Source: Schaalia radingae
GTDB lineage: Bacteria > Actinomycetota > Actinomycetes > Actinomycetales > Actinomycetaceae
Reading direction: 5' to 3'
Assembly: GCF_900106055.1 (NCBI RefSeq)
Contig: NZ_LT629792.1
Location: forward strand, 310,001 to 374,000
DNA length: 64,000 nt
Part shown: positions 55,994 to 64,000 of the stretch, one piece after another
Layout: every line of letters begins with the position of its first letter
Position numbering within the stretch: position 1 is the stretch's first letter
Program-made: the position numbers and the translations under genes
The notes under the pieces: generated by a model
Databases searched by the model: none
What the model was told of the DNA's origin: nothing
Seen by the model: the letters and a program-made list of their open reading frames with translations, nothing else

Positions 55994-58357
55994 ATGAGCA
56001 CTCGGCGTAGTTCAGAGCGCGGAGACCGGCGTGCCCTGGACGTAATCAACGTGCTGCGTCAAGGCGGCGCCACCCATTCCCAGCTCGCTCAAGCCTGCAG
56101 CGTGACGCGACCGACCGTGACGCCGATCCTGGAAGGCCTGGCAGCACGCGGAATGATCGTTGAGCAAAGCAGCGTCGTTGACGGTGGCAGGCCGGCACGC
56201 GTATTCACTCTGGCGCCCCACGCAGGATTCGCTGTGGGCGTGGATCTGCTTCAACGGACAATGGCCATCAGCGCGATCTCCATGTCCGGCTCCATCATCC
56301 AATCGCGTGTAGCTCAGCTGAAGGCGCAAAGCGGGCAGGAACGCTACCGCGAGGTAGAGGCGCTCATCACCCGCTTCATTGAAAAGCTGCGGCCCCAATG
56401 GGGACCCGTTCACGCCTGCGTCGTCTCCACCACAGGTGTCATTGATGCCCAGGGCACGATTGTTCGTTCAGACCTGATCCCATCGTGGGCTGGTTTTCCA
56501 TTCGGTGATGCCCTGCGCCGCGATCTGGGATGCCCGGTTCGAATCGAAAATGATATCAACGCTGCGGCAATGGGTGAATTTGTGACTCGCGTCAGCGACG
56601 GAAAACTTGCCGCCGATGATGACCTGCTGTTCGTGAACTGCCAGTTGGGCATCCACACGGGGCTGATCCTCAAAGGACAACTCCACCGAGGCTGTTCATT
56701 CAATGCCGGTGAAATCACAGACGTGGTGGACGCGCCCCTCGTGGAGGAATCCGTTGCCCGCAATCAGGTCGGCACCCAGGATTCACCGCAGGACAGAGCC
56801 TCCCTCGAACGTGCCTACGCCCAATGGGGCGAACGACTGGCCGGCATAATCGGACCGCTGGGGGTGGTGGTCGATCCGCGAACCATCGTCATTGCAGGCC
56901 TTCCCGCCAACTCCACGCAAGTCATGGCAGCAATCAAGGGGAAACTTGCCAGTCTGCGCCCTGAATCCGCACCGGATCTTCGAATCGAAGAATCTCCCTA
57001 CGGCACGGCCTGCGCCTCAATTGGCGCCGTCGCATGGGCACTGCTGGACGCAGATCGCCACCTCTTCGGGGAAGGGTCCTCGCAGCTGCCCACGCTCCAT
57101 CACCTTCACTCAATTCTGTCAGCTCAACTCAACAGGAGGCATACGACGTTGACGACTCAGCACACATCCAGTTCATCTGCGCCACTGAGAGTCGGCGTTG
57201 TGGGGATCGGGGCCCGCGCCCCTCTGGCTCTGGGAGCCGAAAATGCCAGTGTTCCGGCGCAGATCGTCGCAGCATGTGAACCGCATCCGCAGCGCCGCGA
57301 ACGCGTCGAGAAACAGCTCAAGCGGGACCCGGACTCGATTGCCGTATGCGAAGCAGTCGACGAGCTCATTGAATGCGACGTTGACGTTGCATTTGTGACA
57401 TCACCGGATGACACCCATGCCGACATCGCGTGTCAACTGCTCAAGGCGGGAATCGACGTGTACGTTGAAAAGCCGCTCGCCATCCACCTTGACGATGCCA
57501 CACGCATCCTGGAGACGGCATATGAAACTGGATCGAAGCTGTACGTCGGTCACAATATGCGCCACATGAACGTCGTGCGCACCATGCGTGATCTGATCCG
57601 CGCGGGGCGAATCGGTGAAGTCAAGACGATCTGGTGCCGACACTTCGTGGGCGCAGGCGGCGACTTCTACTTCAAGGACTGGCATGCCACGCGTGAGCAC
57701 GGCACGGGGCTGCTGCTGCAGAAAGCCGCACACGACATTGACGTGATGCACTGGCTGGCCGACTCTCACACGACAGACGTCGTCGCAATGGGCGACCTGA
57801 TGGTATACGACAAGATCACCGACCGCGGCGATCATTCCAACGAGCTCATGCACGACTGGTATTCCCTCGACAATTGGCCGCCCATGACCCAAAAGGGCTT
57901 GAACGCCGTTATCGATGTCGAAGACGTGTCCATGATGCTGATGCGAATGGAATCTGGTGTCCTGGCCTCATACGAGCAATGCCACTTCTCGCCCGATTAC
58001 TGGCGAAACTACACGGTGATCGGCACCGAAGGGCGTCTGGAAAACTTCGGTGACGGCGAGGGCGGGCACATCAGCTTGTGGAATAAGCGCACGATCTATA
58101 ACCCTGATGGTGACGAGCAGTTCCCCATCATCGGTGATGAGAAGGGGCATGGAGATGCCGACAAGCTGATTGTTGACGAGTTCCTCCGATTCGTTGCCCA
58201 CGACGCGGTGACCGACACATCGCCTTTGGGAGCATGGTACGCGGTGGCTGCCGGCATCCAGGCAACGAGCTCGTTGCGCGAGGGGAACGAGCCGCGCCAC
58301 ATCCCCGAACTTCCTGAACACCTTGTTGCTTATTTCAATCACAACCAGGTGAAATAA
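55994..58357 (+). CDS. ROK-family repressor fused in frame to a Gfo/Idh/MocA oxidoreductase
   Basis: A single 787-codon frame. Residues 15-70 are a winged helix-turn-helix (HSQLAQACSVTRPTVTPILE) and about 75-370 a ROK domain. A polar linker (371-397) leads to a Gfo/Idh Rossmann domain (about 398-520, starting RVGVVGIGARAP, with EKPL and Lys493) and its C-terminal domain (to 780, with HDIDVMHWL). The ROK part lacks the ATP-binding GGT motif and the zinc cysteines, so it is a regulator, not a sugar kinase. A perfect AGGAGG and an in-frame TTG at the junction suggest the oxidoreductase may also be made alone. The context is a five-gene ABC transporter; a carbohydrate signal is likely but not proven. 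Confidence 0.88.
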   Translation: MSTRRSSERGDRRALDVINVLRQGGATHSQLAQACSVTRPTVTPILEGLAARGMIVEQSSVVDGGRPARVFTLAPHAGFAVGVDLLQRTMAISAISMSGSIIQSRVAQLKAQSGQERYREVEALITRFIEKLRPQWGPVHACVVSTTGVIDAQGTIVRSDLIPSWAGFPFGDALRRDLGCPVRIENDINAAAMGEFVTRVSDGKLAADDDLLFVNCQLGIHTGLILKGQLHRGCSFNAGEITDVVDAPLVEESVARNQVGTQDSPQDRASLERAYAQWGERLAGIIGPLGVVVDPRTIVIAGLPANSTQVMAAIKGKLASLRPESAPDLRIEESPYGTACASIGAVAWALLDADRHLFGEGSSQLPTLHHLHSILSAQLNRRHTTLTTQHTSSSSAPLRVGVVGIGARAPLALGAENASVPAQIVAACEPHPQRRERVEKQLKRDPDSIAVCEAVDELIECDVDVAFVTSPDDTHADIACQLLKAGIDVYVEKPLAIHLDDATRILETAYETGSKLYVGHNMRHMNVVRTMRDLIRAGRIGEVKTIWCRHFVGAGGDFYFKDWHATREHGTGLLLQKAAHDIDVMHWLADSHTTDVVAMGDLMVYDKITDRGDHSNELMHDWYSLDNWPPMTQKGLNAVIDVEDVSMMLMRMESGVLASYEQCHFSPDYWRNYTVIGTEGRLENFGDGEGGHISLWNKRTIYNPDGDEQFPIIGDEKGHGDADKLIVDEFLRFVAHDAVTDTSPLGAWYAVAAGIQATSSLREGNEPRHIPELPEHLVAYFNHNQVK
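57134..57151 (+). promoter_or_regulatory. Internal ribosome-binding site and TTG at the fusion junction
   Basis: AGGAGG (57134-57139) stands nine bases before an in-frame TTG (57149, codon 386). That is 13 residues before the oxidoreductase Rossmann fold, inside the linker. It is a stronger Shine-Dalgarno than most in this window. It either starts a separate Gfo/Idh protein or is a relic from before the two genes fused. Confidence 0.5.
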
Positions 58358-58393
58358 CGGCTACTGAACTGAGCCGCGCTATTATCTCAAGAT

Positions 58394-58413
58394 CTTATAT
58401 AAGTAATATTCAC
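58394..58413 (+). promoter_or_regulatory. Candidate operator before the ABC transporter operon
   Basis: The 10-bp perfect palindrome CTTATATAAG (58394-58403) is joined to TAATATTCAC (58404-58413). The latter is identical to a block at the -10 of the ROK gene. The site is in the AT-rich gap about 50 bases before the first permease start. The ROK protein is the natural candidate to bind both. Confidence 0.55.
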
Positions 58414-58460
58414 AACTTGTAGCGTGAAGAATCGACTACGTATCCCAAGGGAGGGTGCCG

Positions 58461-59531
58461 ATGTCTCTAGAAGGAGTCGCTTCCGTAGAAGAAGTTGCCG
58501 CTGCGGAAAAGACACGGCAACGACACAGTCCAACCGGGCTGGTCTATCTGCTCAAACGCCTGGGATTCTATGTCGTCACTGCTTTTGTGGCAGTTGTCTT
58601 GAACTTTGCCATTCCGCGCTTCATGCCCGGCGATCCGGTGGTCACTTTGACCCGCCAGATCGAACAACAAACGGGAACCAAGCTCAGTGCAGAACAGGTT
58701 CAGTCGATGTATTCCCTCTACGGTGATCCGCAGAAGAACATCGTGGAACAGTTCCTGACCTACATCTGGGACGTCCTGCACGGCGAATTCGGTATCTCCG
58801 TCATGCGATACCCGACCAGCGTGGGAGAACTCATCAGTGGTGCGTTGCCGTGGACCGTCCTGCTGGTAGGTGTGACAACTTTACTCGCCTGGCTCGTGGG
58901 AACTGCTCTGGGAGCCATCGTCGGCTGGAACCCGGGATCGCGCCTCGACAACATCCTCACTCCCGCTTCAACGTTGTTCTCATCATTCCCAGCATTCTGG
59001 GTATCGATGGTCGTGCTGTGGGTCTTTTCCTTCCAGCTGAACTGGTTCCCTGGTGCAGGTGGATATGACCCCGATGTTCCTTTCGACATCAATAACTTCT
59101 ACTTCGTTATGAGCGTGCTGCGGTATGGCGCACTGCCCGCATTCACCCTCATCCTGATCGGTTTTGCCGGATGGCTTTTCTCGATGAGAAACATGATGGT
59201 GACCACGATTTCGGAAGACTACGTCACGCTGGCAAAAGCAAAGGGATTGCCCGAGCGAACCGTGCTGTTCCGCTACGCGGCGCGTAACGCGCTCCTGCCG
59301 AATATTACGAATCTGGCCATGGCAATGGGAGGCATCGTGGGTGGTGTCGTCCTCAGTGAAATCGTCTTCACCTACCCCGGGATCGGTTACCTGCTGCTGC
59401 AGTCGATCCTCGCGAAGGATTATCCAGTCATGCAGAACATCTTCCTCATGATTGTTTTTGCCGTCCTGATCGCTAACTTCGTTGCAGATTCCCTGTACGT
59501 GGTTCTCGATCCTCGAACGAGGGAGAACTGA
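58461..59531 (+). CDS. Opp/Dpp-type ABC transporter permease (DppB-like)
   Basis: A protein of about 356 residues with six membrane helices and the binding-protein-dependent permease domain (about 125-345, EAA-like loop VTLAKAKGLPERTVLFRYAARNALLP). The N-terminus has a large loop between helices 1 and 2, as is usual for DppB/OppB. ATG 58461 is fixed by GGGAGGG five bases upstream. The stop overlaps the next start (TGATG). It forms the channel with the next gene product. Confidence 0.95.
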   Translation: MSLEGVASVEEVAAAEKTRQRHSPTGLVYLLKRLGFYVVTAFVAVVLNFAIPRFMPGDPVVTLTRQIEQQTGTKLSAEQVQSMYSLYGDPQKNIVEQFLTYIWDVLHGEFGISVMRYPTSVGELISGALPWTVLLVGVTTLLAWLVGTALGAIVGWNPGSRLDNILTPASTLFSSFPAFWVSMVVLWVFSFQLNWFPGAGGYDPDVPFDINNFYFVMSVLRYGALPAFTLILIGFAGWLFSMRNMMVTTISEDYVTLAKAKGLPERTVLFRYAARNALLPNITNLAMAMGGIVGGVVLSEIVFTYPGIGYLLLQSILAKDYPVMQNIFLMIVFAVLIANFVADSLYVVLDPRTREN

Positions 59532-60478
59532 TGCTCAAGCAATTTCTCTCAAGCCGCAAAGTACAGGTCGGAATTTCTATCCTGATCTTCTTCCTGATCG
59601 TTGCGATCTTCGGTGAACTGTTCATTACCACAGTGATGAACCTGGACCCGGCAGCCGTTGACTACGAAAACATGGGGTCAGCGCCAAGCAGCGAGCACCT
59701 TCTGGGCACGAACCTTGCCGGACAGGACGTATTTGCGCAGACGGTGAAAGGCGCGCGCGGATCGGTATTCGTCGGTTTGATTTCCGGTCTTCTGGCAACG
59801 GTGATCGCTGTCCTGGTCGGAACATGGTCGGGATACTCAGTCGGCCTGATCGACAAGGTGACGATGGCTTTCGTGAACGTGCTGATGACCCTCCCAAGCC
59901 TTGCACTGATGTTCATCATCGCCGGCTACATCAACAATGCCGGGATCGTCATGATCGCCCTGATTATCGGCTTCCTGGAGTGGCCCGGTGGTGCGCGAGT
60001 CATCCGTTCGCAAACGCTTTCTCTTCGCAACAGAGACTTCACTGCGGCTCTGCGTTCAATCGGAGAAAAGAGGTGGCGAATCGTCATGGTCGAAATCGTG
60101 CCTCACCTGGGCGGCATCATTTCGGCAATGTTCCTGCGTGCTCTGGTGGCTGGCATTTTCGCTGAATCCTCCCTCGCATTCCTAGGTATTGGAAATACAA
60201 ACGGAATGTCCTGGGGTATGCAGATCGGGCAGGCACAACAGCAGGGCGCATTGCTGCGCGGCATGTGGTGGTGGTTCCTGCCACCAGGTATCTGTATCGC
60301 CCTGATCGGCTTTGCGACGGCAATGGTGAACTTCGGTCTGGATGAAATCACGAACCCCTCACTGAACGCACGATTGACGAGCATCACCCGCAAGTTCAAC
60401 AGGAAACGTGACCGAGAGATTCGATCCAGCGATCAGCCCGTGATGTGGAGCGCAGATACAGGGACGGTGACCTCATGA
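59531..60478 (+). CDS. Opp/Dpp-type ABC transporter permease (DppC-like)
   Basis: A 315-residue permease with an N-terminal helix (about 10-32) and the permease domain (about 85-285, EAA-like loop RNRDFTAALRSIGEKRWRIVMVEIVP), the usual second permease of the family. It overlaps the DppB-like gene by one base and the following ATPase gene by four. The C-terminal tail of about 30 residues is polar. Confidence 0.94.
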   Translation: MLKQFLSSRKVQVGISILIFFLIVAIFGELFITTVMNLDPAAVDYENMGSAPSSEHLLGTNLAGQDVFAQTVKGARGSVFVGLISGLLATVIAVLVGTWSGYSVGLIDKVTMAFVNVLMTLPSLALMFIIAGYINNAGIVMIALIIGFLEWPGGARVIRSQTLSLRNRDFTAALRSIGEKRWRIVMVEIVPHLGGIISAMFLRALVAGIFAESSLAFLGIGNTNGMSWGMQIGQAQQQGALLRGMWWWFLPPGICIALIGFATAMVNFGLDEITNPSLNARLTSITRKFNRKRDREIRSSDQPVMWSADTGTVTS

Positions 60479-61485
60479 CAGAGCCAGTGAAACTGCTGGA
60501 AGTTGACAGCCTGTGCGTCGACTATCTTGGTGTTGACGCCGATGCGCGGGCGTGCAACGACGTCAGCTTCACGCTGCATCGAGGCGAGATCCTGGGCGTG
60601 GCTGGTGAATCAGCTTCCGGAAAATCGACGCTTCTGACAGCGATCATGAGGTTGCAAAAACCGCCCGCCGTTATCGCATCTGGCGCAATTCGCTACTATT
60701 CCCCAGACGGAAAGGTCATCGATCTGGCGCGTGCCAGTGAGGACCAGATCCGCCCCCTGAGGTGGGTTGATCTGTCAATCGTGATGCAGTCGGCGATGGC
60801 CTGCCTGAACCCGGTGATGCGTCTGGGCAAACAGTTCGATGACGTGCTGGCAGTCCATAATCCCAGGATGGATAAGAAGGCTCGCCAGGAACGCGCAGTG
60901 TCGCTGCTGGAAGATGTTGGCATTGGCCCTGACGCCATGACACGTTACCCGCATGAATTGTCCGGAGGGATGCGGCAGCGCTCACTGATCGCGCTGGCGC
61001 TGGCATGCGATCCAGAACTGATCGTGATGGATGAGCCGACCACTGCCGTCGATGTCGTCATGCAGCGCCAGATCCTCGACGAGATTCTGGCACTTCAGGA
61101 AAAGCTGGGATTCTCGGTCATTTTCGTGACGCACGACCTGTCGTTGCTCCTCGAGATCGCTGATCGCATCGCAATCATGTATGCCGGCAAGCTCATTGAA
61201 ATTGCTGATGGCGAGGACTTGGCAGATGACCCGATCCACCCGTATTCGCGTGGTCTGCGGGATGCTTTCCCCTCGTTGACCCAGCCCAAGCGGAAGTTCC
61301 ACGAGATTCCTGGCACCCCTCCCGACCTGTTGAATCTGCCACCAGGCTGCCCCTTTGCGCCGCGCTGTGAATTCAGAGAAGCGCGGTGCGAGGAAAAGCC
61401 GCCAGTTCTGATTGATCTTGGAGGCGGACGCTCAGTGGCCTGCCCCGTCATGGTGGAGAGGAGGAACGACCATGCCCGAAACTGA
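60475..61485 (+). CDS. Opp/Dpp-type ABC transporter ATPase (DppD-like)
   Basis: About 336 residues. Walker A is GESASGKST (Ala in place of the more usual Gly), the Q-loop is VMQSAMACLNPVM, the signature is LSGGMRQR and Walker B is LIVMDEPTTAVD. A C-terminal oligopeptide-transport domain has the cysteine cluster CPFAPRCEFREARC, which in some relatives binds an Fe-S cluster. The ATG overlaps the upstream stop as ATGA. It pairs with the next ATPase. Confidence 0.95.
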   Translation: MTEPVKLLEVDSLCVDYLGVDADARACNDVSFTLHRGEILGVAGESASGKSTLLTAIMRLQKPPAVIASGAIRYYSPDGKVIDLARASEDQIRPLRWVDLSIVMQSAMACLNPVMRLGKQFDDVLAVHNPRMDKKARQERAVSLLEDVGIGPDAMTRYPHELSGGMRQRSLIALALACDPELIVMDEPTTAVDVVMQRQILDEILALQEKLGFSVIFVTHDLSLLLEIADRIAIMYAGKLIEIADGEDLADDPIHPYSRGLRDAFPSLTQPKRKFHEIPGTPPDLLNLPPGCPFAPRCEFREARCEEKPPVLIDLGGGRSVACPVMVERRNDHARN

Positions 61486-62305
61486 AGTGGTTCTCGCCGC
61501 TGAAGATGTGACCGTCACCTTTGAAGGCAAGGCACAATCAGGTGGACGCAGCACTGTCACTGCCTGCGATCATGTCAGCCTCGAGCTGCACAAGGGCGAA
61601 GTGGTCGCCCTCGTCGGTGAATCGGGTTCTGGAAAAACGACGCTGGCGCGTGCCCTTGCCCTCCTCGGTGACATCGATTCCGGGCAGATTTTGCTGCACG
61701 GCAAGACGGTGAACCTCAGCGGGCCGAACCGCATCAGGCCTATTGAGTACTACGGGCAGGTGCAGATGATCTTCCAGGACCCGTTTGCCTCGCTCAACAA
61801 CCTGAAGACGGTGCGTCACATCATCGGCAGAGCGTTGAAACTGCATGGCCGCGCCACTAGTCGGCAGGAAGTTGAGCAGCGAACGTTGGAACTGCTGGAG
61901 ACCGTGCATCTGACTCCTGCCTCAGAGTTCATCGACCGGTATCCCAGTTCCATGTCCGGTGGGCAACGGCAACGCGTCTCGATCGCGCGGTCGTTGGCTG
62001 TGGAGCCGTCTGTGCTGCTGGCAGATGAACCCACGTCGATGCTGGACGTGTCGATACGAATCGGTGTGCTGAATCTGCTCGATGAGCTGCGTCATGAACG
62101 TGGCGTGTCCATCCTCTACATCACGCACGACATCGCCAGTGCGCGATACCTGTCTGACCGGATGGCCGTGATGTACCACGGGAAGCTGGTTGAAGTGGGC
62201 CAGACCGAACAGATTGTGCACGAACCTGAGCACGACTATACGCGGGTTCTGATTGGCGCTGCACCGGATCCGAGCAGGCGAGTCAAGAGAACGAAAAAGC
62301 GATAA
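61472..62305 (+). CDS. Opp/Dpp-type ABC transporter ATPase (DppF-like)
   Basis: About 277 residues. Walker A is GESGSGKTT, the Q-loop is MIFQDPFASLN, the signature is MSGGQRQRVSIARSL and Walker B is VLLADEPTSMLD. The start at 61472, 14 bases inside the upstream gene, has GGAGGAACG in front and matches the family N-terminus. It lacks the C-terminal Cys-rich oligopeptide domain, as many F-type subunits do. Confidence 0.95.
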   Translation: MPETEVVLAAEDVTVTFEGKAQSGGRSTVTACDHVSLELHKGEVVALVGESGSGKTTLARALALLGDIDSGQILLHGKTVNLSGPNRIRPIEYYGQVQMIFQDPFASLNNLKTVRHIIGRALKLHGRATSRQEVEQRTLELLETVHLTPASEFIDRYPSSMSGGQRQRVSIARSLAVEPSVLLADEPTSMLDVSIRIGVLNLLDELRHERGVSILYITHDIASARYLSDRMAVMYHGKLVEVGQTEQIVHEPEHDYTRVLIGAAPDPSRRVKRTKKR

Positions 62306-62339
62306 AAGAAATCCAACTACGTACCAGAAAGGTCACACA

Positions 62340-64000
62340 ATGATGAGGAGATGGAGACGAGCACTGGCAGTCGGCCTGTTGTCAGCGGTGACGCTGACCG
62401 GCGTCGGGTGCTCCTTCGACAAGGGAGACGGGGCATCGTCGAGTGCCTCCGGAGACGCATCGAGCTCCGAGGTTAAGATTGCCGGCTGGGGCGGAACCAC
62501 CTGGAGTCAGAACTTCAACCTGTTCTCCCCGACAGCAACTGCGGTTACGCCGGGCACAGCGTTCTTCTACGAGCCGTTGGTTCGTCTTGATCGCACCAAG
62601 GCCGGCGAGGTTCTTCCCTTCCTTGCTGAATCATGGGAATTCAATGAGGATGGAACAGAACTGACATTCACCCTGCGTAACGATGCGACGTGGAGCGACG
62701 GTGAACCATTCACCGCGAAGGATGTGGCGTTCACCTGGCAGCTCGTGATCGACGGAAAGACCAAGGCGTACTACCCATTCAAGGAAGTCAGCGCTATCGA
62801 CGACACTCATGTGAAGGTCGTGTACGACGAACCGGCGTTCGCTGACCTGGTTTCATTCGCAAAGCGCCAGATCATTCCGGAGCACGTGTGGAAAGACGAG
62901 GATCCGGCTACCTTCACCAACCCTGAGCCGATCGGGACGGGTCCCCTCGTCCTTGATTCCTTCTCGCCTCAGCAGCTGACACTGAAGATGCGCGACGACT
63001 ACTGGGGTGACACATCCACTGACGTCAAGACCGTGAAGATCATGGCTATGAGTGCTGACGCCGCCAAGGACGCCCTGAAGAAGGGGACAATTGACTACGG
63101 CACGGCCGGGTGGGAAAACGCTGATGAAGAATACGTCAGCAAGGACCCCGAGCACTTCAGCTATACCTTCTACCCGGTGGGCACCAGCGACGGAATCGTC
63201 TTCAACACGATGAAAGCACCGTACGACGATCCCGCAGTCAGGCGTGCGCTGCGCGATTCGATTGACCTGGAAGCTGCCGCGAAGGCTGTCAACGTTGGAT
63301 ACTCAGTGCCGACGAAGGCTGGTCTTGACCCCAGCGTGTACGGAGATATCCTCGCGAGTGGTCAGGAAGCAAAGCTGGATGTCGAAGCCGCCAAGAAAGA
63401 TCTGGCTGACGCCGGATGGGAGGTTGTCGACGGCAATCTGGTGAAGGACGGACAGTCCTACACTCTGCAATATGATGTCTACCAGCCCTACACCGAATGG
63501 GTGCTGACGGCGCAGATCCTAGCTGACCAGTGGAAGCAGAACCTCGGCCTGACAGTGGGAATCAACCAGCTGGCTGACCAGCCATTTTCTCAGCTGGTCG
63601 AATCGGGCGACTACGGCATGATGTCCTCGAGCCCGACGCAGGGTCTGCAGATCACGGACATCGTTACGCACTTTGACTCGGCGCGCGTCGGAACGCCTGG
63701 AGAAAAGAATGACGGCAACGAGATGTTCTTCAAGAACGAGCGTCTCGATGAGATCGGCGTCAAGCTTGGAGAATTCCCACCGGGAAGCACGGATGATGCA
63801 TTCAAGAAGCTGGCTGTCGAAGCACAGGAGATCCTGGTTGAGGAGGCCCCGTTCATCGCCACAGCAACTGCCGGCTGGAAAGCCGAGCTCAACTCGATGA
63901 GGTGGACAGGCTGGCCTGTTCAGGGAGAAACTACCTGGGTACCGAATAACACCTTGCCGGCAGACGCTATTCTCACTATTTTGAATCTGAAATCATCATG
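62340..64000 (+). CDS. Family 5 extracellular solute-binding lipoprotein (3' end at window edge)
   Basis: The frame runs open from ATG 62340 (with AAAGG upstream) to the end of the window, 553 codons. A basic N-terminus and hydrophobic segment end in GVGC, the lipid-modified Cys at about residue 23. The SBP_bac_5 domain follows, with VRLDRTKAGEVLPFLAESWE, FTLRNDATWSDGEPFTAKDVAFTW and NPEPIGTGPLVLDSF. The last bases, TCATCATG, may be just before a stop, so the protein is probably nearly complete. It captures the substrate for the four genes upstream. Family 5 proteins bind peptides, nickel or oligosaccharides. With a ROK regulator and a Gfo/Idh enzyme next door, a sugar or glycoside is more likely, by inference. 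Confidence 0.93.
   Translation, partial: MMRRWRRALAVGLLSAVTLTGVGCSFDKGDGASSSASGDASSSEVKIAGWGGTTWSQNFNLFSPTATAVTPGTAFFYEPLVRLDRTKAGEVLPFLAESWEFNEDGTELTFTLRNDATWSDGEPFTAKDVAFTWQLVIDGKTKAYYPFKEVSAIDDTHVKVVYDEPAFADLVSFAKRQIIPEHVWKDEDPATFTNPEPIGTGPLVLDSFSPQQLTLKMRDDYWGDTSTDVKTVKIMAMSADAAKDALKKGTIDYGTAGWENADEEYVSKDPEHFSYTFYPVGTSDGIVFNTMKAPYDDPAVRRALRDSIDLEAAAKAVNVGYSVPTKAGLDPSVYGDILASGQEAKLDVEAAKKDLADAGWEVVDGNLVKDGQSYTLQYDVYQPYTEWVLTAQILADQWKQNLGLTVGINQLADQPFSQLVESGDYGMMSSSPTQGLQITDIVTHFDSARVGTPGEKNDGNEMFFKNERLDEIGVKLGEFPPGSTDDAFKKLAVEAQEILVEEAPFIATATAGWKAELNSMRWTGWPVQGETTWVPNNTLPADAILTILNLKSS

Overview
The window reads as a chromosomal piece of a moderately high-GC actinomycete, most like the Actinomycetaceae or a neighbouring family. 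The main reasons are an ESX/type VII secretion locus with actinobacterial parts (EccB, EccC, EccD, mycosins, WXG100 proteins), eukaryote-like Ser/Thr kinase, PP2C and FHA proteins, and the actinobacterial synteny galU - moeA/glp - GNAT - sepX/glpR. The genus cannot be fixed from the sequence alone. I see no tRNA, rRNA, IS element, prophage or CRISPR array.

Region 1 (1-28747) is a type VII secretion locus with its regulatory and envelope partners. The first operon encodes a large Ig-like/Fn3 surface protein (5' end outside the window), a MoxR ATPase, a DUF58 protein, a membrane protein with a transglutaminase fold that has lost its catalytic Cys, and a membrane Ser/Thr kinase. Facing it is eccD-eccB-mycP. 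Next come two WXG100 proteins, two probable ESX-associated proteins, a second mycosin, a PP2C phosphatase and an FHA protein. A three-ATPase EccC lies on the minus strand, divergent from a second eccD and an RDD/FHA protein. There are two EccD and two mycosins but no EccA, EccE, PE or PPE.

Region 2 (28753-42406) starts with a PspC-like protein and pyruvate phosphate dikinase. An intergenic region with a mirror-image repeat array follows. Then comes an iron-uptake operon: an FTR1 permease with a duplicated extracellular domain, a P19-like lipoprotein, a DUF2318 Fe-S membrane protein, two FtsX-type permeases, an ATPase, an FMN-binding lipoprotein and ApbE. A DUF2975/XRE pair lies tail-to-tail with apbE.

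Region 3 (42555-50589) holds a fused FAD/Fe-S dehydrogenase, 5-formyl-THF cyclo-ligase, galU, a MoeA-like protein, a GNAT enzyme and a SepX/GlpR-like membrane protein. The last four match the neighbourhood of the actinobacterial gephyrin-like division system.

Region 4 (50590-55720) has a second mirror-image repeat array, then ahpC-ahpF-oxyR with an OxyR-like dyad before ahpC, an Endo III-superfamily glycosylase resembling MagIII, and a decayed M20 amidohydrolase.

Region 5 (55870-64000) is a probable sugar or glycoside uptake module. A ROK regulator is fused in frame to a Gfo/Idh/MocA oxidoreductase, with a strong internal ribosome-binding site at the junction. A five-gene Opp/Dpp-type ABC transporter follows, its solute-binding protein running off the window. 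Regulator and transporter share a motif in their upstream regions.

Two signals are not explained by genes. One is a pair of intergenic arrays of a roughly 20-bp element at 30-31 bp spacing, pointing inward from both sides. The other is strong over-representation of the octamer CGAGGGCG (34 sites by hand count).
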